Shown piece by piece: positions 10,529-21,473 of a stretch of 64,000 bases of DNA. The notes beneath the pieces are model-generated. The model did not search any database, was not told where the DNA came from, and worked only from the letters and a program-made list of their open reading frames with translations. Made by a program: the position numbers and the translations under genes. The stretch is from Nosema muscidifuracis. Taxonomy: Eukaryota > Microsporidia > Nosematidae. The stretch spans positions 248,001 through 312,000 of the forward strand of contig JAIOKI010000025.1 of the NCBI GenBank assembly GCA_028335825.1. Reading direction: 5' to 3'. How positions within the stretch are numbered: the stretch's first letter is position 1; every line of letters starts with the position of its first letter.

Positions 10529-12333
10529 ATAAATTTTTAAGATTTTTTAAATTTTTTTTATCAACTGAAGAAATTTTTAAAAGTCAACTATTTGTTAGTA
10601 TTTAAAACAAATTTATTATTTTAATAAATAAATACTAGATTCAGTACTTTCACTTAATTATAGATGCATTATTTAATTTTTTCTAAATTTAAATATAAAA
10701 GCTATTTACTATTTCATTCTTTATCAATCAGCAAAGAAAATCTCTAATCTATCTTAGAGCACAATATAAAAAATAACACCAGTTTATTTATAATATACGA
10801 ATCATTTATAATATGTTTGAGTCTGTCATCTTTTTATATTGGTAAAATATTCTATAATATTTATTCTAATAGAAGAACATATAATAAGTAAAATTATAAG
10901 TCATCACTTGACTACGACAATAATAATATAATTTGTTCATAATTTTTTGATCCCTTTAATTCATTTTGGTATGTCATCAAGTGAAATTATAATTCCTTCT
11001 TGATAATCAAATATATTGACAGCATTTCCTTTATTTATTACTATGTTTTCTAAAATTTATAACCTCAATTATAAGCATTAATTGTATTACTGTATCATAT
11101 AGATAAATTCTTGCTATTATAAGCCTATTTTAGTAAGTATATTTTTTAAAGCTTTGAACTATTAACCAATTTACAGTCTATCAAAAATTTAGTCGTTAAA
11201 AAATGGGTAAAATGATTGAATTCTTTTTGATAAACGAAATATCAAAAATAGGATAAAAAATATTCCTAGTTAAATTATAAATAACAAAATTTAATCTTTT
11301 ATAACTTACGAGCAAAATCTTAATAGCATGATAATGTTCAACACGAATTATTATTGTCAATAATGCTGTTGCTTGATTTGCTTTCTTCCTGCATGGGGTA
11401 AAATAATAAAATATTTTAAATACCTTTCAACAATAATAAGAGAGTACTCGACAATTATATTTAAAATTTTTAGTGGCTTATGCTTTTTCTCTTATAAACT
11501 AAAAACAATTTACGTATGAAGCTATTTATATTTTAGAATTTGATACATCTAATGAAAATCCTTCTACTGGAGTTACCCTCTCTAAGAGCTCTTTTAAATT
11601 TTTTGAGGCGTATCAGGGTCATAAATATTTTTTATTATCAGTGTATTTTGGGATTATAGATTAAAAATATTTTTCAATTAAACGATTTATTTTGTCTCAT
11701 AAATATTTTTATTTTATTAATATTTTATATAGACATCTTAAGTAATGAAGGTTAAAGGAGATGTTAAGATATTGGATAATAACATAACATAAAACTATAT
11801 TTCTAATACTATAAATCTTTAAATAATAAATTATCAATAAAATAATTCAATTATACTAGAATCTGTTCCTTCTGATATTCTACTATAATGCATAATTATT
11901 TATCTCATTTTTGAAATAAAATTTAAATGACAGATTTTAGAATATTTTTCTAAAAAATTAGAAAATTACATCCATTGACGTATTAAATATTAAAACAAAG
12001 AGTATTTGAAAATAATATTACGTAAAAAAATAAACTATTTCTCATAAACAAGATATTTATTATTATATCTTTGAAATAAAAAATTATTTTTCGATTCGGC
12101 TGCATGTTAAAATTTATTTATTTTTTTAATTAATGTCACAAATATCAAAAAGTCAAAAAATATCGAGTAAATTAAAAAAAACTTAAAAAAAGAAATTATT
12201 TTGTTTAGAAGTAGATTCGGTTATTCTAAAAATTAATTTAAATAATAATATTTTTGACTCCTTTTATTTTTTATAAAATTGATTCAATTAGCCAAAAAAA
12301 AATATTTAAATAAAATACAGCCTTGCCCTTAAT
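10529..12333. other. gene-free interval with a decayed coding stretch
   Basis: No intact gene. The minus strand between about 11160 and 11660 carries decayed coding-like sequence, listed separately. The remainder is AT-rich and closed. Confidence 0.6.
11160..11394 (-). pseudogene. decayed minus-strand gene remnant behind a CCCC-ATG start
   Basis: On the minus strand TTTTACCCC runs straight into an ATG at 11394, the exact start context of real genes here. The frame from that ATG closes after 18 codons (stop at 11338-11340). The neighbouring frame stays open over a coding-like run that includes QATALLTIIIRVEHYHAIK. This fits a host gene that lost its frame early on. The original protein is not recognisable, and chance is possible. 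Confidence 0.3.
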
Positions 12334-12957
12334 ATGGCATCATGTGGTAAGATTACGCTTTATATTTTACTTGGTATTATCATATATATTATTATCAGTG
12401 TAATATACGCCATCTTTTTTATGAAATATGACTTAGAATCCCAAATTGCTTTTGGAGGTCGTATTCAAGATGAAGCAGCTCATTTAAGACAAAAAAATTC
12501 AATTCTTGATAAAAAAACTAGTAAGGCTCTTGCATTAACTGAATATTTCTTTTTAAGTGCACAAAAAAAATTGTTGACGAATTTTACTCTTAACGATGGT
12601 AGCAAGTTTTCTGAAGAACACTATATGAATGTCAGGCGAAAGGTGGATTTAATTATTAAATCAACTAATGAAAGTCCATCTAGAGTTAAAGCTGCTGTTG
12701 ACTATTTTAAGTGCTTCGTCGTTTTTTCTTTATCTAATTTAAATGGTAAGATAATATTTAATTTGGATGAAGATGAAAAGAAGTTTATTAAAGAAAATGT
12801 TGAAGCTATAAAAGAAATTGGAGAGTATGCTCCCTATTGCTTCACTGAAGATTGTGCTAAATATCTTACTGGAGATAATATATTTATATCTGATTCAGAT
12901 AAAATATCATTCTTTGCTTTAATTTCTGCAAGGTATGCTAAGTTCGCTACACTTTAA
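12334..12957 (+). CDS. single-anchor protein, tandem family member 6
   Basis: Unknown function, 207 residues. The leader MASCGK precedes a hydrophobic segment (about 7-29), then KYDLESQ. It shares LNDGSKFSEEHY, DCAKYLTGDNIFISDSDK and the C-terminal SARYAKFATL with the 9905 product, making these two the youngest-looking pair. The ATG follows CCC at 12326-12328. It is the last gene of the plus-strand family array. Confidence 0.85.
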   Translation: MASCGKITLYILLGIIIYIIISVIYAIFFMKYDLESQIAFGGRIQDEAAHLRQKNSILDKKTSKALALTEYFFLSAQKKLLTNFTLNDGSKFSEEHYMNVRRKVDLIIKSTNESPSRVKAAVDYFKCFVVFSLSNLNGKIIFNLDEDEKKFIKENVEAIKEIGEYAPYCFTEDCAKYLTGDNIFISDSDKISFFALISARYAKFATL

Positions 12958-14780
12958 ATAAATTAATTTTATACAAATTTATTCATAATTGAAAACAAAT
13001 TGATATTTCAATATTTATGATTTTATTTATAAAACTTATTTCTTCAACATAAATTTAAGTTTTTCTATTGAGTCATAAATTCATCACTGACATAATAATG
13101 AGAAGTTTAAAGTGATACAGTTATGAGTGTAGTAAAAATCTTAAGAATTTTAATTTACAACAAATAACAATTCAAAACAATATATTATGATGCTTTCTTA
13201 TATAAATATTACTTGTTCAAAATCGAAAATATTATAAAAACAAATTAAATTATTTGAAATATCTAATAGTAATTAGAAATTATAATTTTTTATCTCCAGT
13301 CTTATAAATTATACAGTTAATTTTTTTATATAAAATTCGATATGTGTTATGCTTTAAATAAATTAGATTAATGTCATTCATCTTAAAGGAAAATAATAAA
13401 TAATTATTTAAGAATTAATGTTAGGTTTTTGGTCTCATAATGACAGAAAAATGTAGGAATTCATTTTAGTACAAATGACCCCAACCGGTCATAAAGTCTT
13501 ATTACTTTACTTTCCTCCTTTTTGTACTTATAAGATACTCTCAAGTTATTTCTTCAAGGCGGCTTCCTGAATCTACTCTTGCCTTTGGTATGAAAATTCA
13601 AACGGATTTCTGTATTTTGGGGTAAAATAATAAAAATTTATTTTTTATATTAAAATTTCAATTACAAAAAATCAATGATAACAGAAAGAATTAATAAATG
13701 TGTAATAAGAATACTGAAAAAATAATTTTAATTCTAAATTAAATTATTTTAGATAAGTGATAGTATTAAAAAAACTTTACTAATGATACAATACAGAAAT
13801 ATATGATATGAATTTATATTATAGATAAATACAAATTCTTCAAATATTCTTAAATAATTTAACTAGCTCATTTTAGAATATTAATTATGCATGTTAAAAG
13901 AAAATCTCAACTGTTATTAAGACTTCCTCTTCCAGACAAGAAGTGTCAGGAGTAAATAAGAAATGGTATACTTTTTAATTTATCTACGCCATTTGCAAAT
14001 ATAATGACGTATAATATAAAAATGAAAAGAGTTAAAGGCAAAGATAATTAAGAAAATGAATGAACCTGTTAGTTACAGAAATTTAGTTCAATTATTATTG
14101 ATTTTTAAATATAAATAAAGTAAACTAAAGAATAAATGAAACTGAGAAAAAAATAACCCAAAAATAAATATTATAATGACTTTATGAAAGCGATCAGAGG
14201 CTAGCTTATAATTTATAAATGCTAAAGAATCCTGCAATAATTATTTAAATCTTTTTTTGGTTTGTAGATAAAGAAAAAAATAATTTTTTTGAAATAACTC
14301 ACGAAGTATTGAAAATTATTAAGAAAAAATCAACTTATTATTTTGATAATATAATAATGATTTAACCTTTGTCGAGTTAAATTCTTAAAAATCTTTCACT
14401 TAATTAATTAAATAAAATTTCTAGTATATATTATTATTATACTATTATTAGAGTCTTTGCTTTCTTCTATGTGTACTTGTTGGAGTTTTCTCAAATTCTT
14501 ACAATGATTCGTTATGATAATAAACAAATATTTTTTCAAAGCTTCATTCTATATATTTCTTTAATGCCATAATAATAATATTTATAAACATCATCTAATC
14601 CTATATTAAATCCAAGCACTACTATAAATTAAATTATAAATAATATCACATTTAAGTATCTAATAATCTTTTATTTGAATTTTTGTCGCAAAACAAATTA
14701 CAACACAATATAAACAAACAAAGTGTTTTTTAATATGAAACAGTGTAAAAAATAAATAAAATTTCCCACGAATATAAATT
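12958..14780. other. gene-free interval
   Basis: No intact gene. A slightly more GC-rich patch at about 13460-13620 is an integrase-like fossil on the minus strand. The rest is AT-rich with closed frames. Confidence 0.65.
13460..13617 (-). mobile_element. integrase-like fossil fragment
   Basis: Read on the minus strand, this stretch aligns over about 150 bp with 53726-53885 on the plus strand. Shared blocks include AAATACAGAAA, GAGAGTAT, AATAAGACT and GGTCATTTGTA. Both give related peptides around VIRLYDRL / IIRLWDKL. It is old and broken many times. The family is inferred from the 53-kb copy. Confidence 0.45.
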
Positions 14781-15122
14781 ATGAACATCTGTTGTAATTT
14801 ACTAGGTATATCGTACACAAAAAGGTATGTATATAATCCAGGAGCAATAATAAGACTACCTGAAATAATTATATGCAGAGAATGTAAATCAAAAACCAGC
14901 CCAGCATTTGTAGTAGATTCATATGACTTCATAATTTGTATGGGAAATATCAATATTTATACTAGTCAGCCTTTTTTGGCTTGTTACGATTGCAAAAGTA
15001 AAATTAGATCTTATGATGATATTCAATGTGAGAGGTGTGTTAAAGATACTAGAAGTATGAAGTATTGTGATACATGTGGCATGCTCAGAAAAAAATTTAG
15101 ACGAAAGGTAAAATATATTTGA
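14781..15122 (+). CDS. small cysteine-rich zinc-ribbon protein
   Basis: The 113-residue protein has four CxxC pairs (C32/C35, C68/C71, C83/C86, C96/C99), enough for two zinc ribbons. The core LPEIIICRECK...SYDFIICM matches LPEKIICPHCS...DYIFTLCF in the 17894 gene, so the two are paralogs. The layout resembles the short fungal zinc-ribbon family (zinc_ribbon_15 type), where a CxxC is followed by a hydrophobic stretch and a second CxxC; I assign that by memory of the pattern only. The very basic C-terminus (KKFRRKVK) is not in the paralog. The ATG follows CCC at 14765-14767. Confidence 0.8.
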   Translation: MNICCNLLGISYTKRYVYNPGAIIRLPEIIICRECKSKTSPAFVVDSYDFIICMGNINIYTSQPFLACYDCKSKIRSYDDIQCERCVKDTRSMKYCDTCGMLRKKFRRKVKYI

Positions 15123-15229
15123 GAAAATAATATATCATAATTTAATTCATCAGTATAGACATAATTTAATCAAGCTTCAAAAATAAAAAAATTTCTTAGT
15201 GGAAAATAATTGAAATCCATGTATATAAT

Positions 15230-15258
15230 CTATATAAAGCTGATGCTCGCTGCTTTGA
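15230..15258 (+). pseudogene. short decayed fragment shared with 18610-18640
   Basis: AAAGCTGATGCTCG(C)TG(C)TTTGAT here is nearly the reverse complement of CAAAACAACGAGCATCAGCTTTA at about 18615-18637. Both can be read as (K)ADARCFD. It looks like a scrap of a gene also represented, longer, on the minus strand at 18.6-18.9 kb. Confidence 0.3.
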
Positions 15259-15378
15259 TTGATATTTTTAACTTTAAAAATAATGTTTCATTGCATCTGA
15301 AAAAAAGCTATTTATCTCAAAATAATTCATAATTAAAAATATGTATTTAGGTTAGTATAAAGAATATTTTTAAATTTT

Positions 15379-16452
15379 TTATTTATGTTTTATTCTACTT
15401 AATACGCTAAACAATCTATCCCAAGATTCGAAATATTCTTTGAAAGATACATTCGATTTTTCATAATGCTCGATCAAATTTTTACAAAATTTTACGATAA
15501 TATCATTATTTATTTGCGTTCCATCATTGATATGCTCAATTGTAGTTAACAAATTTTTTAAAAAATGTAAATTGTAATTACAAAGCCTTTCAAACCTAAG
15601 ACTAATATCTTCAAAATTAAAAATTTGATTTTTTGATGAAATGTGTCTATAAAAATATACGTATAAGGAAAAAAATAAATTTAGCATATTTGTATCAAAT
15701 TGCGAAAATTGTCTAATAGAACAGCAGTATATAAATAAAAGATCATTATTTGGATCACTTTTTTGTAAAGATTCAGCAGTTTCATACAATAATCTTCCAT
15801 CTTGGTTGTGTCTTTTTTTTAAATTTTTTGCTATTCTATCTAAATAGACCATGATTTCGTAATTTCTTGACGTTTTAAAATTATTCATCATAATATATGT
15901 AAATTCTAATAGAATTTTCTTAACCTTTTGGTTTAATGCAGATTCAAATTTTAATAAATCAGGATCATTCGATTTTAAATCACTAAATATCTTTAAAAAA
16001 TTATCAAAACAAATTTCTAAAGATTCAATAATCAAATCACAATTAGCTGGTGATATTTTTCTTTGACTCATCATATCATGTAATTGAAGTTCAAATTCGT
16101 ATTTAAGTCTTCTACAATTATGATGATTAGCTTTTTTCTTATTTCTATAATCTTCTTTTTTTTCTTCTTCTTCTATTTCCTTTTTTATTCTCCCAAGCTC
16201 AAGAAATTTATTTTTTTCTTCTTCTTCTATTTCCTTTTCTATTCTCTCAAACTCACGAAGTTCATTTTCTTCTTTTTTTATCATAAGTTCCATTTCAAAC
16301 TTTTCTAACTTATTATCATAATCTAATGTATTATTTGAGACATATTTGTTTATAACCAAATCATTATTGAAAGAAGAATTTCTTCTTGGTATTCTTGATT
16401 TTTTTCTTGTTAATGAAGTAAGTATATTATAAAAATATAACAAGAAAATCAT
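15379..16452 (-). CDS. secreted or anchored coiled-coil protein, unknown
   Basis: Unrecognised, 357 residues. The N-terminus MIFLLYFYNILTSLTRKK is a hydrophobic leader strikingly like that of the 53987 gene (MILLYIYNIMTSISLKN). Residues about 47-105 are an almost pure Glu/Lys/Arg heptad region with a repeated block (RIEKEIEEEEK, then RIKKEIEEEEK), predicting a coiled coil. The remaining 250 residues look helical, with no known motif. The ATG at 16452 follows CCC (plus-strand GGG at 16459-16461). A role in the spore or at the host interface is inference only. Confidence 0.85.
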   Translation of the reverse strand: MIFLLYFYNILTSLTRKKSRIPRRNSSFNNDLVINKYVSNNTLDYDNKLEKFEMELMIKKEENELREFERIEKEIEEEEKNKFLELGRIKKEIEEEEKKEDYRNKKKANHHNCRRLKYEFELQLHDMMSQRKISPANCDLIIESLEICFDNFLKIFSDLKSNDPDLLKFESALNQKVKKILLEFTYIMMNNFKTSRNYEIMVYLDRIAKNLKKRHNQDGRLLYETAESLQKSDPNNDLLFIYCCSIRQFSQFDTNMLNLFFSLYVYFYRHISSKNQIFNFEDISLRFERLCNYNLHFLKNLLTTIEHINDGTQINNDIIVKFCKNLIEHYEKSNVSFKEYFESWDRLFSVLSRIKHK

Positions 16453-17414
16453 GATTTAGGGTAAAATAAATTTTTTATAATAATCATAAATTTTTATTGT
16501 GTATCATTTAATTTATCATTTTTTTTGTTTATATTTTAATAAAAATATTAAATTAAAATAGATTTGTAAGATTTACTTTCATAAAATAAAAAATTATTAA
16601 TTTTTAAAATACTTGTATTACAAAATAATGCTTGTTGAATAAGTAGAGACTTATTTCAATTAATCATGTTTAAAATAACGCTTAAGAATCTTAAAATGAA
16701 ATTTTGACAAGAATTTTTATCAGGAATGCTTTCATATTTCGAAGAGATATTAATTAAACTCTACGAGCAAATAAAAATAGGAAGTATAAGATATTGAAAA
16801 TATAAAAATAAGTACAAGAGTAAAATATACTTAGTAAATTTTTTAATTAACTTCAAAAATAAAAGATAACCCAAATAAAATAAATTAAACTAGAAATTTT
16901 TATAATAATACTAACAAAATAAGAAAAGTTATCAGGATAAATATAATCATCACTAGTTTCCTTTTTGGTTTTTATCCTAAAATGATTTACATTTAAAAAC
17001 TAGTTTGTTGACAACATTTTGATAAAAAATTAAGCTTTTTAGATTGATCAAATAAACAAATCGAAGTGTATTAATCATTTTTTTGTGATATTTAACTATT
17101 AATTTAACATAGTCATTTACTAATATATTTTAATTATAAAAAAATGATTATTAAAATCACCTTTGTTATGAATTTATTAATTAAAAAGATAATTTTATAA
17201 AAAATTTAAACAAGACAATTAATTTTCTATTTAATCTAAAATTATCATTATAATAATTATATGAAATGATAATTTTATTTTATTTAATGATCTTACTCGA
17301 ATCCATAAAATTGTTTATGACTGTTTCAATTTTTATACACTTCTTCTATTCTTAATAGAATAAGTTCGCACTTCTTATTATGATGATTCTCTCTACTATA
17401 TATGATATATAATA
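16453..17414. other. gene-free interval
   Basis: I see no gene or clear repeat. The DNA is AT-rich and closed in all frames. Confidence 0.6.
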
Positions 17415-17634
17415 ATTACATTCTTCCATCTAATAACCTATAAAATAATTTAGTCTTATATTTATGTATTAAATCTAATTCATATTCAATTATTTTCTTT
17501 TTAAAATCAGTGATTCTTTTTCTTTTAATGTTAATGTATTTAAATCTTTCTACTAATTAATAATTTCTATAGTTGATATAAATTCTTCATTATAAAGTTT
17601 TAAAGTATTCCTAGTGAGATATTCAAACTCAGAT
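17415..17634 (-). pseudogene. decayed minus-strand gene next to the solo LTR
   Basis: The minus strand gives coding-like peptides in shifting frames, such as SEFEYLTRNTLKLYNEEF near 17630 and KKIIEYELDLIHKYKTK near 17450. Tandem stops (near 17548) and at least one frame change separate them. The composition is like the unknown helical proteins of the window. The solo LTR abuts its upstream end, so the insertion may have contributed to loss, or hit an already dead gene. Confidence 0.3.
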
Positions 17635-17714
17635 TGTTGATATTTTAAAAATTTTATAATAAGAACCCTAGTTTTTTAGGATGTCTGAAACGAATAAAAA
17701 TAAAACTATTAACA
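17635..17714 (+). mobile_element. solo LTR, 80 bp
   Basis: This 80-bp TG...CA repeat matches the LTRs at 49545 and 50208 along its whole length, with about a dozen differences; the block GGATGTCTGAAA is shared. The flanking five bases are CAGAT and CAGGT, a near-perfect target-site duplication. No internal part is attached. It is clearly older than the 49.5-kb element. Confidence 0.8.
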
Positions 17715-17893
17715 CAGGTGATGTATCAAATGTTCATTTCTTTGATCAAGAAGTATTTCAAAAAATTAAAGTAGAAATAATTGTATTGATATTTTAAATA
17801 TTTTGTTTTACTATTTATTTTATAAGTTAAAATACGAATTTTATAACTAAAGATTACCATTTAATAAAATAAAAATCAAATTTTGTTAAATAT

Positions 17894-18247
17894 TTAATGA
17901 ACGCTAAGTGTTCTAGATTCCCCTTCTCCTATTTTAGTACCACAATTAGGACAATAATCACAATCAAAAGTATGTGAGACATGACAAGATCTACAGGGAT
18001 TCCCTCTTACCATACCTACCCCTATATAACAATTTTGACATGCTACATAAGGAGCAGAAGTTCCACAAGGCCATAGTGGTATAAAACATAATGTGAATAT
18101 GTAATCATCTTTTTTATATAAAGGTCTTGATATTTGTGAACAATGTGGGCATATAATTTTCTCTGGAAGTTGATCGTATCCATTTGGTCTATCAATAGAC
18201 TTACTTCTTGGGTTACATCCTACTACAAGACAGCATGGATCACACAT
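17894..18247 (-). CDS. small cysteine-rich zinc-ribbon protein
   Basis: The 117-residue protein is a paralog of the 14781 product. CxxC pairs lie at C33/C36, C70/C73 and C85/C88, with a compact C96-x2-C99-x2-C102 set, plus extra cysteines at the N-terminus (MCDPCC and C11). The centre (IFTLCFIPLWPCGTSAPYVAC) has the hydrophobic FIP stretch typical of fungal zinc_ribbon_15-type proteins. I start it at the ATG at 18247 rather than the TTG at 18256. There is no full CCC, only CCT directly before the ATG. Function unknown. Confidence 0.8.
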   Translation of the reverse strand: MCDPCCLVVGCNPRSKSIDRPNGYDQLPEKIICPHCSQISRPLYKKDDYIFTLCFIPLWPCGTSAPYVACQNCYIGVGMVRGNPCRSCHVSHTFDCDYCPNCGTKIGEGESRTLSVH

Positions 18248-18411
18248 AGGATACAAAAAAACAGATTTTATTTATAAAGATCTCCTTTAATAAAGGATAT
18301 AAAAATAAGGAATCTTTCTATGATTTATAGAAAATATTTTTTATTTTATTTGTTTATATTAATGATTTATCAATATATTTAACATACTAAAAATATCAAA
18401 AAATAATTTAT

Positions 18412-18570
18412 TTAAATTAAATCTTTTTGTATTATTATATGATATAAAAGCAGTAATTTCTTTTTTCTATATAAATAATAAATTATTAGTTTAAATTAAA
18501 TCTTTTTGTATTATTATATAATATAAAAACAGTAATTTTTTTTTTCTATATAGAGAATTTTTTATATAAA
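18412..18570. repeat. 79-bp tandem duplication
   Basis: Two copies of a 79-bp unit start at 18412 and 18491 with TTAAATTAAATCTTTTTGTA, and a third partial match follows. They lie upstream of the 17894 gene. Confidence 0.75.
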
Positions 18571-18604
18571 TAATAAATTATTAGTTTAATAATTCAAATT
18601 ACTC

Positions 18605-18855
18605 AAACATTATCAAAACAACGAGCATCAGCTTTAGGGTAGGTTAGAACTATGGCTTTTAGAATTTTTTATATTCAATTAAATCTTCTTGTAATTTTTT
18701 ATCTCATCATAAGTTCCCATGCATGTATCAAGTCATAAAGCTACAAATTTCTTATAATATTAGGTGTACCTGGTTTATTTATATTATCAATTTATTCTTC
18801 TTTCTTTCGTCCTTTTATATAAATCTTCCATTTCTTTAAGCTTTATTTCCGCCAT
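18605..18855 (-). pseudogene. decayed gene with an intact-looking start
   Basis: From an ATG at 18855 the minus strand reads MAEIKLKEMEDLYKRTKERR and then stops. Downstream, other frames give coding-like scraps (NKPGTPNIIRNL, LYDLIHAWEL, PKADARCFDN). The last scrap matches the 15230 fragment. It fits a host gene broken by stops and at least one frameshift. The product is not recognised. Confidence 0.35.
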
Positions 18856-19735
18856 TTAAAATATATTTCGTAAATGTTAATTTAGAATGCCATAAAAGTT
18901 AGTGATTCTTAAACGTGTTCTTACTTAATTTTTCTTGTTCTTTAGTCTAAATCTTAGTAACTTTAAGTATTCTAAAATGATAAAAGTCGTTATTGAGATG
19001 AGTAATTACCATAAAAAAAATTAATCATCATATGATAAACTTTTATAATTTCAAAATAATTTCTGCTTTTATGATATTTTTTTATTTTTAAATTATTCTG
19101 TCAATTTAGAAAGTTTAATTAATTTTTTTTCATACGAAGTATCATTAAAAAGTACTTTCTTTTTATAATTGAATTGTATTTTTTATATAATATTTCCATA
19201 AGAATCTTTTTTAATATAAGGTATGTATATACACATTTCTTGTATACATCTTAATTTCACTAATGACTCACTATATTAAGAATATTATTAATTCTGACAG
19301 TTTATTAATTAATATGTTAATAAATAGATTTTAGTTAAATCTTGTCACAAATGTAAACATATTAATATGCTAATAAATATAACTCTTTTATGTAAAACGT
19401 AATTATTTTCTCTTTTTATATTAGGAGAATCTTTTTTAAATATTATGATGATTATAAAAAGCTTTCATTAATACAAATAGAAATTTTAAGGTTCTAAACT
19501 AATGTTTTATCACACATAAATGTAAAATAATTTATTTATTATGATTTAATTAAATTTTAAAATATCTAATATAACATCAAAAAATTATCAAATTTCAAAA
19601 TATTTTATAAGGCTATTTGTTAAAAATAAATACATAAAACAAGATATTTAGTTTTATTAAATTAAAAAATTTCTATACAATAAGTTAATTTATATTGAAA
19701 ATTATATATTTTTAATATTTTAATTTACATTTACA
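18856..19735. other. gene-free interval
   Basis: No gene is visible. The part closest to 18855 has faint coding-like composition on the minus strand, but no frame is open for more than about 30 codons. Confidence 0.55.
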
Positions 19736-20806
19736 TTACATTATATTTATTATTTTATTTATAATAATAAAATGTTTCATATGACAAACTTCTTTTATCT
19801 TTAATAAATAATCATTTCTATTTTTTAAAATATTTTCATCATTTAAAATATCTTTATGATTTTTTCCTTTCCAAAAATATCTTAAAAAATTATTAAAAAC
19901 CCTTTTTGTTTTAACAAATAAACTATTCGAGTTTTTTTTATAATAAAATTCGATAAGTTTCATATATAAATCTTCTAAATATATTAAATTAATATCTTTG
20001 ACAAGAGTTTCTGATAGATCAGTCGACATATTTTCTGAATACCTATCTTTTTTCATTTTATATTTTTTATTTAGCATATAATAGTATACAACACATTCTA
20101 TATATATTTCAAATGAATCTAATAAATCAAAAACTATTTTTATACGTGTTATGAAGTATAAATTACTTTGTATTAGATTTTTATCTTCATCATCAGTTAA
20201 TTTTTCAATAATATTTATTAACTCATTTATATTTTTTAAATAATTAGGTGTATTGAAAATATCTTTATAAGCTTCATTAAGAGAATTCTGAATAGATATC
20301 AATATTTTACATAGATTTTTAAATATTATTTTTTTTTCTTTAGATAAAGAAAACCACTTGTTTATTTTTCTAAAAAATATTTCTATAACTGATTCATTAA
20401 TTTTTCTTATTAAGTTTATACAAATCTCTTTAGTTTTTTTTTCATTGTAGACCGGATTATTCTTTTTTAAACCATCTCTTAAAAATATATACGATAATTT
20501 AATCTTATCTATATCGTTAAATGATTCAATTTTTTCATATCCATCATTATTAAAATATTTCCATACAGAACAACGATTAATTATAAAGTCTAATTCATTA
20601 ATATTATCTAAATTTATTATAGAATTTTTTTTTAAACCTTGATTAACTTTTTTATTCTTCATTTTTTTAGAATTAATTTCATCACTGGGTTTATTAAATT
20701 CTCCACTAGGATTTTTATCATCATCTATATTGTCTTTATAAATATATATCATAATTAGTAAAAATATACTTATAGTAAAAATTAGAAATTTGTGCCTGAA
20801 TTTCAT
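19736..20806 (-). CDS. signal-anchor protein, unknown
   Basis: Unrecognised, 356 residues. A basic leader (MKFRHK) is followed by a strong hydrophobic segment (about 7-23). Next comes a short acidic, Lys/Asn-rich linker (about 24-60) and a long helical, isoleucine- and lysine-rich body with no known motif. The topology (anchor, low-complexity acidic linker, helical domain) is the same as in the next gene, 21474. The ATG at 20806 follows CCC (plus-strand GGG at 20815-20817). Confidence 0.85.
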   Translation of the reverse strand: MKFRHKFLIFTISIFLLIMIYIYKDNIDDDKNPSGEFNKPSDEINSKKMKNKKVNQGLKKNSIINLDNINELDFIINRCSVWKYFNNDGYEKIESFNDIDKIKLSYIFLRDGLKKNNPVYNEKKTKEICINLIRKINESVIEIFFRKINKWFSLSKEKKIIFKNLCKILISIQNSLNEAYKDIFNTPNYLKNINELINIIEKLTDDEDKNLIQSNLYFITRIKIVFDLLDSFEIYIECVVYYYMLNKKYKMKKDRYSENMSTDLSETLVKDINLIYLEDLYMKLIEFYYKKNSNSLFVKTKRVFNNFLRYFWKGKNHKDILNDENILKNRNDYLLKIKEVCHMKHFIIINKIINIM

Positions 20807-21473
20807 ATCTTAAAGGGTAAAAACTGTATTTTTAATATTTTAGATTATAATTGTACAATTTATTAAATTTTAAAAATGTAACATTTTTGTATGTAAAATA
20901 TTATAATTTGTTTATAAATACAAACAAAACTATTCTAAATTAATTAATATTAATAACAGTTGATTTATTAATTTTTGAGATATTTGACATAAAATTAATA
21001 ATTTTTTAAAAATAAACTTTATAAAAAAACTGACGTCATGAAACGGAATTTATCAATAAAAGTGTATTTAATAAAATATATTTAATATTATATATCTCTT
21101 TGGTAATTTAACAATATATTCCTAAAAATAACAGTATATTTTTTTAAATAGTATATATATAAAAATAAGCATTTATTCCTTTAAATAATATATCTAAAAA
21201 TAATCATTTATTCTTAAAAATAAGAAAATACTCCCTTAAATAGTAACCTAAAAATAACATTTATTCCTAAAAATAAACATTTATTCTTTTAAATATATAT
21301 ATAAAAATAATCATTTATTACTAAAATAACCATTTATTCCTAAAATTAATTATTTATTCCTAAAATTAATTATTTATTCCTTAAAATAATATATTTAAAA
21401 TAACTTCTTAAATTACAACCAAGATATAAAAGATTCTACTCCATACTAAAATATAATAAGACTACTTCATAAA
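20807..21473. repeat. gap with a CATTTATTCCT microrepeat
   Basis: From about 21110 to 21400 the DNA consists of irregular copies of TAAAAATAATCATTTATTCC. The part nearest 20807 shows nothing. No gene is present. Confidence 0.7.

Noticed and set aside
16084-16308. Plus-strand Phe-rich frame
   Set aside because: Antisense of the Glu/Lys coiled coil in the 15379 gene.
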